Shown: positions 45,041-54,786, counted from the stretch's first letter. The stretch: 64,000 nucleotides of DNA from Acidovorax sp. FJL06 (GCF_003852545.1 NZ_QAJR01000020.1:65296-129295); one strand, 5' to 3'. Notes: generated by a model from the sequence alone, not told the origin. Made by a program: numbers and translations.

Positions 45041-45931
45041 TCAGGCGGTGGCGGTGGCGGGCTTCGGCTTGTCCAGCCCCAAGAGCCGCACCGCATTGCC
45101 CTTCAAGATGCCGGGCATCACCTCGGGCTTGAAGCCCGCTTCCTGGAAGTCCTTCATCCAGCGCTCGGGCGTGATCAGCGGGTAGTCGCTGCCGAACAGG
45201 ATGCGGTCCTTCAGCAGCGTGTTGGCGTACTGCACCAGCTGCTTGGGGAAGTATTTGGGGCTCCAGCCCGACAGGTCGATCCAGACATTGGGCTTGTGCG
45301 TGGCCACGGAGAGGGCCTCGTCCTGCCACGGAAAGCTCGGGTGCGCCATGACGATCTGCATGTCGGGGAAGTCGATCGCCACATCGTCCAGGTGCATGGG
45401 GTTGCTGTATTCCAGCCGCAGGCCGCCGCCGCAGCGCATGCCGCTGCCGATGCCGCTGTGGCCGGTGTGGAAGATGGCGGGCATGCCGTACTCAGCAATC
45501 ACCTCGTAGATGGGCCAGGCCATCTTGTCGTAGGGGTGGTAGGCCTGCACCGTGGGATGGAACTTGAAGCCCCGGATGCCATGCTCTTCGATCAGGCGGC
45601 GGGCCTCGCGCGCGCCCATCTTGCCCTTGTGCGGGTCGATGCTGGCAAACGCCATCATCATGTCGCTGTTGGCCTTGGCCGCCTCGGCGATCTCTTCGTT
45701 GGGGATGCGGCGGCGGCCCATCTTGGACTCGGCGTCCACGGTGAACATCACCAGGCCGATCTTCTGCTCGCGGTAGTAGGCCACCGTCTCGGCAATCGTG
45801 GGGCGACGGCCGTTCTTGAAGTATTTGTCGGCGGCGCGGTCGTATTCCTCGCCGTAGTTGTCAAACGGGTTCCAGCAGCTCACCTCGGCGTGCGTGTGGA
45901 TGTCGATGGCGAGCAGGTTTTCGTGGTCCAT
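45041..45931 (-). CDS. Amidohydrolase-family protein, likely beta-ketoacyl-CoA hydrolase of hydroxycinnamate degradation
   Basis: 296 residues from ATG 45931 (AGGAGA ribosome site). Metal-dependent TIM-barrel: IDIHTHAE (HxH motif) near the N-terminus, GFKFHPTVQAYHP, IFHTGHSGIGSG, and FGSDYPLITPERW with the C-terminal Asp. In Agrobacterium fabrum and relatives an amidohydrolase 2 protein is the 4-hydroxyphenyl-beta-ketoacyl-CoA hydrolase of the CoA-dependent route, and the gene context matches. The alternative is a resorcylate-type decarboxylase. Confidence 0.72.
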   Translation of the reverse strand: MDHENLLAIDIHTHAEVSCWNPFDNYGEEYDRAADKYFKNGRRPTIAETVAYYREQKIGLVMFTVDAESKMGRRRIPNEEIAEAAKANSDMMMAFASIDPHKGKMGAREARRLIEEHGIRGFKFHPTVQAYHPYDKMAWPIYEVIAEYGMPAIFHTGHSGIGSGMRCGGGLRLEYSNPMHLDDVAIDFPDMQIVMAHPSFPWQDEALSVATHKPNVWIDLSGWSPKYFPKQLVQYANTLLKDRILFGSDYPLITPERWMKDFQEAGFKPEVMPGILKGNAVRLLGLDKPKPATATA

Positions 45932-46041
45932 GCGTGTCTCCTGGGTTGGCACCCGTCTGGGCTGGTTCAACCCCCAGCATGCGCCACGGTGCATGACGCA
46001 GATCAAGGGTAAATACCAATAAAAAACGGGCTTGGCTTGCT

Positions 46042-46072
46042 TGAATTGGTTATTAACTATAACCACAATTCA
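46042..46072. promoter_or_regulatory. MarR-type operator between the amidohydrolase and enoyl-CoA hydratase genes
   Basis: TGAATTG-GTTAT, then TAACT, then ATAAC-CA-CAATTCA: a long inverted repeat 18 bp before the + strand start codon in an AT-rich divergent gap. Best explained as the site of the neighbouring MarR protein. Confidence 0.6.
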
Positions 46073-46090
46073 CCCATTACGAAAGCCTCT

Positions 46091-46873
46091 ATGACCCATC
46101 CAGACATCCATTTCGAGCTCTCCGGCGACCACCAGGAAGTGGCCGTGATCCGCCTCACCCGCGCGGCCAAACGCAACGCGCTGAACGACGGCCTGATCCT
46201 CGCGCTGCGCGACCTGTTCGAAAAAATGCCCAGCACCGTGCGCGCTGCCGTCATCGATGGCGACGGCCCGCATTTCTGCGCGGGGCTGGACCTGTCGGAG
46301 CTGAAGGAGCGCGACGCCGGCCAGGGCCTGCACCACTCGCGCATGTGGCATGCGGCGCTGGAGCGTGTGCAGTACGGCCCCGTGCCCGTGATCGCCGCGC
46401 TGCATGGCGCCGTGGTGGGCGGTGGCCTGGAGCTGGCCAGCGCCTGCCACATCCGCGTGGCCGACGAATCCACCTTCTACGCGCTGCCCGAAGGCTCGCG
46501 TGGCATCTTCGTGGGCGGCGGCGGTGCGGTGCGCATCCCCAAGCTCATCGGTGCGGCGCGCATGACGGACATGATGCTCACCGGCCGCGTCTACAACGCG
46601 CAAGACGGCGAGAAGGTGGGCTTTGCCCAGTACCTCGTGCCCGAGGGCCAGGCGTTTGCCAAGGCCTTTGAGCTGGCCGTGCGCGTGGCGCAGAACGCAC
46701 CGCTGACCAACTACGCACTCATGCACGCCCTGCCCCGCATTGCCGAGCAGCCCGCCGACCAGGGCTTCTTCACCGAAGCCATGATGGCCGCCATCGCCCA
46801 GAGCGCGCCCGAGGCAAAAGCCCGCCTGGCCGACTTCCTCGAAGGCCGCGCCGCAAAAGTCCGCAAGGACTGA
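46091..46873 (+). CDS. Enoyl-CoA hydratase/isomerase family protein (feruloyl-/p-coumaroyl-CoA type)
   Basis: 260 residues from ATG 46091. Crotonase fold with the CoA oxyanion hole in FCAGLDLSELK and GAVVGGGLELASACHIRVADESTFYALPEG. Within a hydroxycinnamate cluster it hydrates the enoyl-CoA thioester. Whether it also cleaves to vanillin/4-hydroxybenzaldehyde (retro-aldol type) or stops at the hydroxyacyl stage cannot be told by eye; the SDR and amidohydrolase neighbours favour the beta-oxidative route. Confidence 0.82.
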   Translation: MTHPDIHFELSGDHQEVAVIRLTRAAKRNALNDGLILALRDLFEKMPSTVRAAVIDGDGPHFCAGLDLSELKERDAGQGLHHSRMWHAALERVQYGPVPVIAALHGAVVGGGLELASACHIRVADESTFYALPEGSRGIFVGGGGAVRIPKLIGAARMTDMMLTGRVYNAQDGEKVGFAQYLVPEGQAFAKAFELAVRVAQNAPLTNYALMHALPRIAEQPADQGFFTEAMMAAIAQSAPEAKARLADFLEGRAAKVRKD

Positions 46874-46930
46874 GCCCCGCGCCGTACCTCCCCCAAGCCC
46901 CTCCCCCGACCTCGCCCCGCTGGACTCCTT

Positions 46931-48808
46931 ATGAGCGACCTCTCTACCCCCCTCGCCCCGGCCCGCTACCGCCCCGTGAACTTCGGCGTGACCCGCGTCA
47001 GCCTGCGTGACGGTGCACCGGGCGTGCGCTACCTGCAGGCCGACCTGCCCCTGGGCGCCTTTGCCCGGCGTGTGACGGACTATCTGGTGCACTGGGCCGA
47101 GGCCACGCCCGACCACAACTTTCTGGCGCGGCGCGAGCAGCTGCCCGGCGGCAAGACCGGGGACTGGCAGGCTGTGAGCTACGCCCAGGCGCTGGAAGCC
47201 GCCCGCAGCATCGGCCAGGCCTTGCTGAACCGGGGCCTGAGCGCCGAACGCCCGGTGGTGGTGCTGAGCGAGAACACCGTCGAACACGCGCTGCTGGCGC
47301 TGGGCTGCATCTACGCGGGCGTTCCCTACTGCCCCGTGTCGCCCGCCTATGCCACCGTGAGCCAGGACTACGACAAGCTGCGCCACGTCATCAACACCCT
47401 CACCCCCGGCCTGGTGTTTGCCGCCGATGGCGCACGCTACGGCAAGGCCATTGCAGCCACCATTGCCGCCGACGTGGAGGTGGTGCTGGCCCAGGGCGCC
47501 ATCGAAGGCCGCCAGGCCAGCACCTTCCAGAGCCTGAAACACACGGTGGCCACGCCCGCCGTGGATGCGGCCATGCATGCCACCGGCCCCGGCACCATCG
47601 TGAAGTTTTTGTTCACCAGCGGCTCCACCAAGATGCCCAAGCCGGTCATCAACACCCAGCGCATGTGGTGCGCCAACCTGCAGCAGATCACGCTGTCGCT
47701 GCCCGTGCTGGCCGAGGCCCCGCCCGTGCTGGTGGACTGGCTGCCGTGGAACCACACCTTCGGCAGCAACCACAACTTCGGCCTCACGCTGCAGCACGGC
47801 GGCACGCTCTACATCGACGACGGCAAGCCCACGGCAGCCCTCATCGGCGAGACCCTGCGCAACCTGCGCGAGATCGCACCCACCGTGTACTTCAACGTGC
47901 CCACCGGCTTTGAAATGATTGCCGAGGCGATGAAGACCGATGCCCAGCTGCGCAGCACCCTGCTGTCGCGCGTGCGCCTGTTCTTCTACTCCGGCGCGGG
48001 CCTGGCCCAGCCGGTGTGGGACAGCCTGCACGCCACACAAGAGGCCGCGATTGGTGAGCGCATCGTGATGTGCACGGGCTTGGGCATGACGGAATCCGCA
48101 CCATCTGCCATGTTCTGCAACAGCCCCGACGTGCGCTCCGGCCACATCGGTGCGCCCGTGCCCGGCATGGTGCTCAAGCTGGTGGAGGTGGATGGCAAGA
48201 CCGAGGTGCGCTACCGGGGCCCCAACGTCACGCCCGGCTACTGGCGCTCCGACGCGGCCACGCGCGATGCGTTCGACGACGAGGGCTACCTGTGCACGGG
48301 CGATGCCGTGAAGTGGATCGACGAGAACGACATCCACCGGGGCCTGGCGTTTGACGGCCGCATTGCCGAAGACTTCAAGCTCTCCACCGGCACCTTCGTG
48401 AGCGTGGGCCCCATGCGGGCCAAGATCATCGTGGCGGGCGCGCCCTACATCCAGGACGTGGTGCTCACCGGCCTGAACATGAAGGAAGTGGGCGCCCTGC
48501 TGTTCCCATCGCCCGCCTGCCGTGAAGTGGCGGGCCTGGGCCCGGACGCGCCCTGGGCCGACGTGGTGGCCCACCCCGCCGTGCGCCAGCGCATCGAGGC
48601 GGTGCTGGACGGACTGGCCCGCGAGGCCACCGGCAGCGCGAGCCGCGTGGCGCGCGCCCTGCTGATGGCCGAGCCCCCCTCCATCGACAAGGGCGAAATC
48701 ACCGACAAGGGCTCCGTCAACCAGCGCGCCGTGCTCAAGCACCGCGACGCGCTGGTCACGGCCTTGCACGACGGCACGGCACCGGGCATCCTCCAGCCCG
48801 GCGCCTGA
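46931..48808 (+). CDS. fcs: Feruloyl-CoA synthase
   Basis: 625 residues, ANL superfamily. The nucleotide loop is FTSGSTKMPK at 228-237, with WLPWNHTFG, VYFNVPTGF, the core motif FYSGAGLAQPVW, TGLGMTESAPSAMF, and YLCTGDAVKWID. The unusual phosphate loop TKMPK in place of TGxPK is typical of feruloyl-CoA synthases. It makes feruloyl-CoA (and p-coumaroyl-/caffeoyl-CoA) from the free acid, ATP and CoA. It is 57 bp after the hydratase gene and 34 bp before the SDR gene. Confidence 0.88.
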   Translation: MSDLSTPLAPARYRPVNFGVTRVSLRDGAPGVRYLQADLPLGAFARRVTDYLVHWAEATPDHNFLARREQLPGGKTGDWQAVSYAQALEAARSIGQALLNRGLSAERPVVVLSENTVEHALLALGCIYAGVPYCPVSPAYATVSQDYDKLRHVINTLTPGLVFAADGARYGKAIAATIAADVEVVLAQGAIEGRQASTFQSLKHTVATPAVDAAMHATGPGTIVKFLFTSGSTKMPKPVINTQRMWCANLQQITLSLPVLAEAPPVLVDWLPWNHTFGSNHNFGLTLQHGGTLYIDDGKPTAALIGETLRNLREIAPTVYFNVPTGFEMIAEAMKTDAQLRSTLLSRVRLFFYSGAGLAQPVWDSLHATQEAAIGERIVMCTGLGMTESAPSAMFCNSPDVRSGHIGAPVPGMVLKLVEVDGKTEVRYRGPNVTPGYWRSDAATRDAFDDEGYLCTGDAVKWIDENDIHRGLAFDGRIAEDFKLSTGTFVSVGPMRAKIIVAGAPYIQDVVLTGLNMKEVGALLFPSPACREVAGLGPDAPWADVVAHPAVRQRIEAVLDGLAREATGSASRVARALLMAEPPSIDKGEITDKGSVNQRAVLKHRDALVTALHDGTAPGILQPGA

Positions 48809-48842
48809 AACTCCACCCAGAACAGGACAGGACAGACACACC

Positions 48843-49628
48843 ATGCAGATTCAAGGACAAGCCGCCCTCGTGACCGGCGGCGCATCGGGCCTCGGCGAGG
48901 CCACCGCACGCGCACTGGCCCGCCTGGGCGCCAAGGTGGCGGTGCTCGACCGCAATGCCGAGCTGGCCGAAAAAGTGGCGGCCGACATGGGCAAAGAATT
49001 TGGAGACGGCTGCGCCGTGGCCTGCCCCTGCGACATCATCGACGCCGCCAGCGTGACCGCCGCGCTGGAGAAGGCCGCCGCCGCCCACGGCCCCGCCCGC
49101 ATCCTCATGAACGTGGCGGGCATCGGCAGCGCCAAGCGCGTGGTGCAGCGCGACGGCAGCGCCGCGCCGCTGGAAGACTTCGTGCGCGTGGTCAATATCA
49201 ACCTGATCGGCAGCTACAACGTGAGCCGCCTGTTTGCGGCCGCCTGCGCCAAGCTGCCGGTGCTGGACAACGGCGAGCGCGGCGTGATGGTGTTCACCGC
49301 CTCGGTCGCCGCCTTTGACGGCCAGGTGGGCCAGCAGGCCTACAGCGCCTCCAAGGCCGGCCTGGCCGGCATGACGCTGCCCATGGCGCGCGACCTGGCG
49401 CAGCATGCCATTCGCGTGTGCGCCGTGGCGCCCGGCCTGTTTGCCACGCCGCTGATGAAAGAGCTGCCCGAGGCCGTGCAACAGTCGCTGGCGGCCAGCA
49501 TTCCCTTCCCGCCGCGCCTGGGCAAGCCCGAGGAATTTGCCGAACTGGCCTGCCACATCGTGACCAACGGCCACCTCAATGGCGAGGTGATCCGCCTGGA
49601 CGGCGCGCTGCGCATGGCACCGCGATGA
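48843..49628 (+). CDS. SDR oxidoreductase, 3-hydroxyacyl-CoA dehydrogenase-like
   Basis: 261 residues, classical SDR. Cofactor loop TGGASGLG at 11-18, N90-A92-G93 in MNVAGIG, Ser154 and the catalytic Y167-x3-K171 in QQAYSASKAG. Asp36 after beta2 points to NAD+. The order after feruloyl-CoA synthase fits the 4-hydroxyphenyl-beta-hydroxyacyl-CoA dehydrogenase, which oxidises the hydrated thioester to the keto form. Confidence 0.82.
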   Translation: MQIQGQAALVTGGASGLGEATARALARLGAKVAVLDRNAELAEKVAADMGKEFGDGCAVACPCDIIDAASVTAALEKAAAAHGPARILMNVAGIGSAKRVVQRDGSAAPLEDFVRVVNINLIGSYNVSRLFAAACAKLPVLDNGERGVMVFTASVAAFDGQVGQQAYSASKAGLAGMTLPMARDLAQHAIRVCAVAPGLFATPLMKELPEAVQQSLAASIPFPPRLGKPEEFAELACHIVTNGHLNGEVIRLDGALRMAPR

Positions 49629-49632
49629 GAAG

Positions 49633-49732
49633 CCCCCCTGAGCCGCTTCGCGTCATCCCCCCAGGGGGACGCCACCGGTGGCCTGGCAAAGCCAGTTCCA
49701 CGGTGGCGCTGGCTTGCGTAGCGCCAGTTTCG
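49633..49732. repeat. Family-2 GC-rich intergenic repeat, copy 5
   Basis: Same orientation and subtype as copy 4 (CCGGTGGCCTGGCAAAGCCAG module), starting CCCCCCTGAGCCGCTTCGCG. It lies between the SDR gene and the Bug receptor gene. Confidence 0.7.
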
Positions 49733-49827
49733 ATGCGCTGCGGGAGGCGCACAGCACCGACATAACGAGAGGGCGCCCCATGCCCCGACAGTTTTTGATT
49801 TTCAACAGTCACACCAGGAGACAAACC

Positions 49828-50817
49828 ATGACCACCACACGCCGTCACTTCATCCAGGCCCTGGGCGCCAGCGCCGCGCTGGGCGCACTGCAACCGTTTG
49901 CCGCGCATGCGCAGGTGGACCAGGTCAAGGTCTACTTCGGCTTTCCGGCCGGCAGCTCGGGCGACACCGTGGCCCGCCGCGTGGCCGAAAAATGGGCCGG
50001 CAGCGCGTTCAGCAAGAACCCCGGCGTGGTGGAAAACAAGCCCGGCGCGGGCGGCCGCATTGCGCTGGAGACCTTGAAGGCAGCCCCTGCCGACGGCTCG
50101 GTGCTGGCACTGGCGCAGGTGTCGGCCATTGCCAACTACCCGCACATCTACAGCAAGATGAACTACACCGACAAGGACTTCGCGCCCGTGTCGATCGGCG
50201 CCATCATGCACCACGGCCTGGCCGTGGGCCCCATGGTGCCCGCCAGCGTGAAGACGGTGAAGGACTTCCTGGCCTGGGCCAAGGCCAACCCCAAGGACGC
50301 CAGCTACGGCTCGCCCGGTGCGGGCTCCACGCCCCACTTCCTGGGCGCGCTGCTGGGCATCAACAGCGGCGTGGATCTGCGCCATGTGCCCTACCGCGGC
50401 TCCATCCCCGGCGTGACGGACGTGGTGGGCGGGCAGATCGCCTCCATGGTCACGCCCCACGGTGACTTCATCGCCAATGCCAAGGCGGGCAAGCTGCGCC
50501 TCCTGGCCACCTCGGGCCCCAAGCGCTCGATCTACATGCCCGACGTGCCCACGTTTGCCGAACAGGGCTTCCCCGAGCTGACCACCGAAGAATGGTTCGG
50601 CTTCTACGCCCCCGCCGCCACGCCCAAGCCCGTGATCGCTGCCGCCAACGCCGCCATCAATGCAGCGCTGAAGGAGAAGTCGGTGATCGACAGCCTGGCC
50701 ATCGTGGGCCTGATCCCGCACGGCTCCACGCCCGAAGAAATGGCCCGTTGGCAAAAAGCCGAGTACGACAGTTGGGGCCCGCTGATCAAGAAGATCGGCT
50801 TCACCGCAGAGTCCTGA
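49828..50817 (+). CDS. Tripartite tricarboxylate transporter receptor (Bug/TctC family)
   Basis: 329 residues from ATG 49828 with an AGGAG site. Twin-arginine-like N-terminus (TTTRRHFIQALGASAALG) with signal cleavage after AHA near 28; then the Bug fold, YFGFPAGSSGDTVARRVAEK, VVENKPGAGGRIA and SYGSPGAGSTPHFLGALL. No TctA/TctB membrane genes are near, the rule for beta-proteobacterial Bug proteins. Position in the ferulate operon suggests it captures an aromatic acid; the ligand is not known. Confidence 0.85.
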   Translation: MTTTRRHFIQALGASAALGALQPFAAHAQVDQVKVYFGFPAGSSGDTVARRVAEKWAGSAFSKNPGVVENKPGAGGRIALETLKAAPADGSVLALAQVSAIANYPHIYSKMNYTDKDFAPVSIGAIMHHGLAVGPMVPASVKTVKDFLAWAKANPKDASYGSPGAGSTPHFLGALLGINSGVDLRHVPYRGSIPGVTDVVGGQIASMVTPHGDFIANAKAGKLRLLATSGPKRSIYMPDVPTFAEQGFPELTTEEWFGFYAPAATPKPVIAAANAAINAALKEKSVIDSLAIVGLIPHGSTPEEMARWQKAEYDSWGPLIKKIGFTAES

Positions 50818-50870
50818 CACCCCCTGCACCGCACCGCCGGACTGGCCACCCAGTCCGGGCTGCCGCATGG

Positions 50871-50935
50871 CAAAAAAATACAAAAACAGCCTCTAGCGCC
50901 CGCCCATCAAGCGCAATAAGCTATCAATAAGAGAG
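50871..50935. repeat. Family-1 intergenic repeat, copy 10
   Basis: ATACAAAAACAGCCTCTAGCGCCCGCCC followed by AAGCGCAATAAGCTATCAATAAGAG; the two arms are spread out compared with copy 1. It sits between the Bug and acyl-CoA dehydrogenase genes. Confidence 0.5.
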
Positions 50936-50941
50936 CAATTC

Positions 50942-52669
50942 ATGCAAGCCCGCCAGACCCTTGCCGACATCCAGCACCTGCTCATCCAGGTGCTCCAGGC
51001 CCCCAGCCGCTGGCAGGCGCTGGCGCCGTTTGCCGACACCGATGGCGACCTGGCGGCCCAGGTGCTCGACGAAGCCGCCAAGTTTGTGGACAGCGCCATC
51101 GCCCCGCTGCAGCGCACGGGCGACGAGCAAGGCTGCCGCTTTGACGCGGGCCGGGTGCACACACCCGCCGGGTTTCGCGACGCCTACCAGGCCTTCTGGC
51201 AGGCAGGCTGGCCGTCACTGTCCGGCGCGCCCGAAGACGGCGGCCAGGGCCTGCCCTCCGTGCTGGAAGGTGTGCTGTTCGAATGGCTAGCCGGCGCCAA
51301 CCACGGCTGGACCATGGCGCCCGGCCTGCTGCACGGGGCGTATGAATGCATCAAGCACCACGCCAGCGACGAACTCAAGGCGCAGTACCTGGAAAAAGTC
51401 GCCAGCGGCGAATGGCTGGCCACCATGTGCCTCACCGAAGCCCATGCGGGCAGCGACCTGGGCCTGGTGCGCACACGCGGCGTGCCGCAGGCCGACGGCA
51501 GCGTGCGCGTGAACGGCAGCAAGATCTTCATCTCCGGCGGCGAGCACGACCTCACCGACAACATCGTGCACCTGGTGCTGGCGCGCCTGCCCGATGCACC
51601 CGCCGGGCCCAAAGGGCTGTCGCTGTTCCTCGTGCCTAAAGTCCTGACCGATGGCAACCGCAATGCCGTGGTGTGCGAACGCATCGAAGAAAAAATGGGC
51701 CTGCACGGCAGCCCCACCTGCGTGATGCGCTTTGACGACGCCACCGGCTGGCTGGTGGGCGAGCCGAACAAGGGCCTCGCCGCCATGTTCGTGATGATGA
51801 ACGCCGCACGCCTGCATGTGGGCCTGCAGGGCATCGGCCTGCTGGAAGCCGCATGGCAGAAGGCCAGCGCCTATGCGGCCGAGCGCCGCCAGATGCGCGC
51901 GCCCGGCGCCACCGAGCCGGTGAGCCTGATCCAGGACCACCCCGCCATCCGCCGCATCCTGCACACGCAGCGCGCCTGGATCGACGGCGGCCGCGTGCTG
52001 GCCTACCACACGGCCCTGCAGCTGGATGTGGCCAAACACAGCGCCGATGCGGGCGAACGCGCCGCCGCCCAGCGCTGGTGCGCCCTGGTCACGCCCGTGC
52101 TCAAGGCCGCACTCACCGACCAGGCTTTCCACGGCGCCAGCGCCTGCCTGCAGGTGTTGGGCGGCCACGGCTATGTGCGCGAGTGGGGCATTGAGCAGAT
52201 CGTGCGCGACGCGCGCGTGGCCATGATTTACGAAGGCACGAACGAAATCCAGGCCATCGACCTGCTGGTGCGCAAGGTGCTGACCGATGGCGGCCAGGGC
52301 CTGAACACCCTGCTGGCCACCCTGCCGGGGCAGGCCCCCACCCCTGCTGCCAGCGCGCGCCGCCACGCGCTGGTCGAGATCACGCAGACCCTGGCGATTG
52401 CCGCGCAGTCCGACCCCGAGCTGCCCTACTGGGTGGCCGACGACTACCTGCGCGCCGTGGCCCTGGTGCTGCTGGACTGGGCCTGGGGCCAGATCCGCAC
52501 GGCCCGCCACGGCAGTGAGCCCCCTGGCGACCCGGACCGCTGGACCGCCCCCGCCCAGGCCCTGGCCCAGTGGGTGCTGCCCGAGTTCGACATGCGCGTG
52601 GCCATGCTGCGCCAGCGCATTGCCCAGGCCCTGGAGTTCAAGCCTCCAGTGGCCGCCAACGCTGGATAG
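50942..52669 (+). CDS. Acyl-CoA dehydrogenase (DmdC-like)
   Basis: 575 residues, longer than classical ACADs because of extra N- and C-terminal helices, as in the DmdC/AidB-like branch. FAD-binding [16 protein letters not shown] and [17 protein letters not shown], catalytic-Glu region [20 protein letters not shown], and [23 protein letters not shown]. It could dehydrogenate a phenylpropanoyl-CoA (dihydroferuloyl-CoA) to the enoyl-CoA the rest of the operon uses; this is inferred from context. Confidence 0.82.
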   Translation: MQARQTLADIQHLLIQVLQAPSRWQALAPFADTDGDLAAQVLDEAAKFVDSAIAPLQRTGDEQGCRFDAGRVHTPAGFRDAYQAFWQAGWPSLSGAPEDGGQGLPSVLEGVLFEWLAGANHGWTMAPGLLHGAYECIKHHASDELKAQYLEKVASGEWLATMCLTEAHAGSDLGLVRTRGVPQADGSVRVNGSKIFISGGEHDLTDNIVHLVLARLPDAPAGPKGLSLFLVPKVLTDGNRNAVVCERIEEKMGLHGSPTCVMRFDDATGWLVGEPNKGLAAMFVMMNAARLHVGLQGIGLLEAAWQKASAYAAERRQMRAPGATEPVSLIQDHPAIRRILHTQRAWIDGGRVLAYHTALQLDVAKHSADAGERAAAQRWCALVTPVLKAALTDQAFHGASACLQVLGGHGYVREWGIEQIVRDARVAMIYEGTNEIQAIDLLVRKVLTDGGQGLNTLLATLPGQAPTPAASARRHALVEITQTLAIAAQSDPELPYWVADDYLRAVALVLLDWAWGQIRTARHGSEPPGDPDRWTAPAQALAQWVLPEFDMRVAMLRQRIAQALEFKPPVAANAG

Positions 52670-52700
52670 ACAAGCGCAAGCAGCTCCCTATTCAATAGCA
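52668..52700. repeat. Family-1 intergenic repeat, copy 11
   Basis: ACAAGCGCAAGCAGCTCCCTATTCAATAGCAA, the compact form. It lies between the acyl-CoA dehydrogenase and tannase-family genes, directly after the stop. Confidence 0.65.
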
Positions 52701-52791
52701 AAACCCCCGCCCCCGTGTTCCCCCCCCCACAGCGTGTTGAGGCCACGCTGCGGGTTCCCTTGCGCCTCGAAAAAAACCAGGAGACAGCACC

Positions 52792-54525
52792 ATGCGCTTG
52801 ACGAGAAGAATCCGGATGCACGCCCACCCCCTGGCGGCATCGGCCGCCGCCGCGGTCTTGGCTGTGGGCTGCGGGGGGTCATCCGACGCCGCCCTGCCCC
52901 AGCTCACGGCCGCCACCCCCGCCACCCTGCAAGCCTGCGCCACGCTGGCCACCAGCCTGGCCCTGCCCGACACCCGCATCACATCCTCCGAGCTGGTGCC
53001 CGAAGGCCCGCTGACGCTGCAGAACGTGACCACCCAGGCGCCCGCGCACTGCCTCGTCAAGGGCAAGATGAAAGAGCGCACCGGCCCCGTGGACGGCGCC
53101 AGCTACGCCATCGGCTTCGAGATCCGCATGCCCGTGGCCTGGAACGGCCGCTTCCTGCACCAGGCCAACGGCGGCCTGGACGGCAGTGTGGTGACCGCCC
53201 TGGGTTCGGTGAGCGGCGCCGCGCCCATCGCCCCCGGCCTGGTGCAGGGCTTTGCGGTGCTCAGCTCCGACGCCGGCCACGGCGCCCCCACCCCCTTCTT
53301 TGGCGTGGACCCACAGGCCCGGCTGGACTACGGCTACCAGGCCGTGGGCACGCTCACGCCCATGGCCAAGAACCTCATCAAGAGCGCCTACGGCAAGGCG
53401 CCCGACCGCTCGTACCTGGCCGGCTGCTCCAACGGCGGGCGCCACGCCATGGTGGGCGCATCGCGTTATGCCGACCAGTACGACGGCATCCTCGCGGGCA
53501 ACCCGGGGTTTCATCTGCCCAAGGCAGCCACCACGCAACTGTGGAAGGCCCAGCAGTACGCCAACGTGGCCACCAAGGACGCCAGCGGCCAGCCCGACCT
53601 GACCACCGCCGTGACCCCGGCCGAGTTCAAGCTCATCAGCAGCAAGATCGTCGCCAAGTGCGACGCGCTGGACGGCGTGGTGGACGGCCAGGTGAACGAC
53701 GTGGCAGCCTGCCAGGCGGCCTTCAACCTGCAGACCGACGTGCCCACCTGCACCGGCGCACGCGACGGCTCCTGCATCTCCAGCGCGCAAAAGGGCGTGC
53801 TGGCCAGCATCTTCGCGGGCCCCAAGAACAGCAAGGGCGAGGCGCTGTACACCGGCACCTGGTTTGACCCCGGCATTGCAGGCGCCAATTTCGCGTCCTG
53901 GCACTTCGGCTCGCCCGCCACGCGCGACGCCGGTGCCGTGGCCTTCATCTTCACCTCGCCCCCGAGCACCGTGGCCGCCTTCGGCGCCACCACGGGCCTG
54001 CAGTACGCGCTGAACTTCAGCATGGAGACGGACTACCCCAAGATGTTCGCCACCACGGCGCAGTACGCGGAATCGCCCTGGGCCTACATGACGCCGCCCA
54101 ACGAGACGGACCTGAGCGCGCTCAAGAACCGGGGCGCCAAGATGATCGTCTTCCACGGCGTGGCCGATGGCGTGTTCTCGCCCATGGACACCGCCAACTG
54201 GATGGACCGCCTGCAGGCCAACCACAGCGGCAAGGCCGACGCGTTTGCCCGCCTGTTCCTGGTGCCCGGCATGAACCACTGCTCGGGCGGCCAGGCCACC
54301 GACCAGTTCGACATGCTGGCCCCGCTGGTCGCATGGGTGGAGCAAGGCAAGGCCCCCGACAGCGTGACGGCGCGTGCACGCGGCGCCGGCGCCAACCTGG
54401 TCAACGCCGAGCTGCCCGCCAGCTGGTCTGCCAACCGCAGCCGCCCGCTGTGCGTGTACCCCAAGGTGGCACGCTACAACGGGACGGGGGATGTGGAAAG
54501 TGCGAGCAGTTTTAGCTGTAAGTGA
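52792..54525 (+). CDS. Tannase/feruloyl-esterase family lipoprotein
   Basis: 577 residues. Lipobox-like LAVGC (Cys27) after a signal suggests an outer-membrane or periplasmic lipoprotein. The tannase motif is complete: Cys212-Ser213 in LAGCSNGG, Asp459 in GVADGVF, and His496-Cys497 in GMNHCSGG (the CS-D-HC disulfide-linked triad). Such enzymes release ferulate or gallate from esters. Placed at the end of the ferulate operon, it would supply its substrate. Signal context is Arg-rich. Confidence 0.85.
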   Translation: MRLTRRIRMHAHPLAASAAAAVLAVGCGGSSDAALPQLTAATPATLQACATLATSLALPDTRITSSELVPEGPLTLQNVTTQAPAHCLVKGKMKERTGPVDGASYAIGFEIRMPVAWNGRFLHQANGGLDGSVVTALGSVSGAAPIAPGLVQGFAVLSSDAGHGAPTPFFGVDPQARLDYGYQAVGTLTPMAKNLIKSAYGKAPDRSYLAGCSNGGRHAMVGASRYADQYDGILAGNPGFHLPKAATTQLWKAQQYANVATKDASGQPDLTTAVTPAEFKLISSKIVAKCDALDGVVDGQVNDVAACQAAFNLQTDVPTCTGARDGSCISSAQKGVLASIFAGPKNSKGEALYTGTWFDPGIAGANFASWHFGSPATRDAGAVAFIFTSPPSTVAAFGATTGLQYALNFSMETDYPKMFATTAQYAESPWAYMTPPNETDLSALKNRGAKMIVFHGVADGVFSPMDTANWMDRLQANHSGKADAFARLFLVPGMNHCSGGQATDQFDMLAPLVAWVEQGKAPDSVTARARGAGANLVNAELPASWSANRSRPLCVYPKVARYNGTGDVESASSFSCK

Positions 54526-54544
54526 TGGCAGCGTGACCCTGCGA

Positions 54545-54570
54545 AGCCCGGCATGCGCCGGGCTTTTTTT
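54545..54570 (+). terminator. Rho-independent terminator after the tannase-family gene
   Basis: AGCCCGGC-ATGC-GCCGGGCT followed by seven T (54564-54570); a textbook 8-bp stem 19 bp after the stop. It closes the hydroxycinnamate operon. Confidence 0.88.
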
Positions 54571-54618
54571 CATGTGCGAAGGGTTGATGCAGCCAAGGGC
54601 CTCTCTGGAAATCAACCC

Positions 54619-54786
54619 CTAGTCGGAGGCACCTAGCGCGCGTTCGGTCGGCGCTTGCGGTCTGCTGGTGCTGGCTTCGCTTTTTGCCTTCTTCCCTTGG
54701 TCGTAATGCCACTTGATGGCAAAGAACATGCCCGTGCCGAACACGAGCACCTTGAACACGATGAAGACTATCGGGACCCAATCCAT
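54619..54786 (-). CDS. Small single-span membrane protein, 55 aa
   Basis: ATG 54786 with an AGGAAAA site; short enough to be missed by ordinary length cut-offs. The sequence starts MDWVPIVFIVFKVLVFGTG, a single helix at about 4-25, continues FFAIKWHYDQGKK and ends in a polar Ser/Ala/Pro-rich tail. Basic residues after the helix imply an N-out/C-in topology. No function is known. It stands alone between the tannase operon terminator and pobA. Confidence 0.65.
   Translation of the reverse strand: MDWVPIVFIVFKVLVFGTGMFFAIKWHYDQGKKAKSEASTSRPQAPTERALGASD

Noticed and set aside
46070-48844. 924-codon minus-strand open frame over fcs
   Set aside because: Antisense to feruloyl-CoA synthase, with a His/Gly-rich composition and no domain. 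The + strand genes explain the region.
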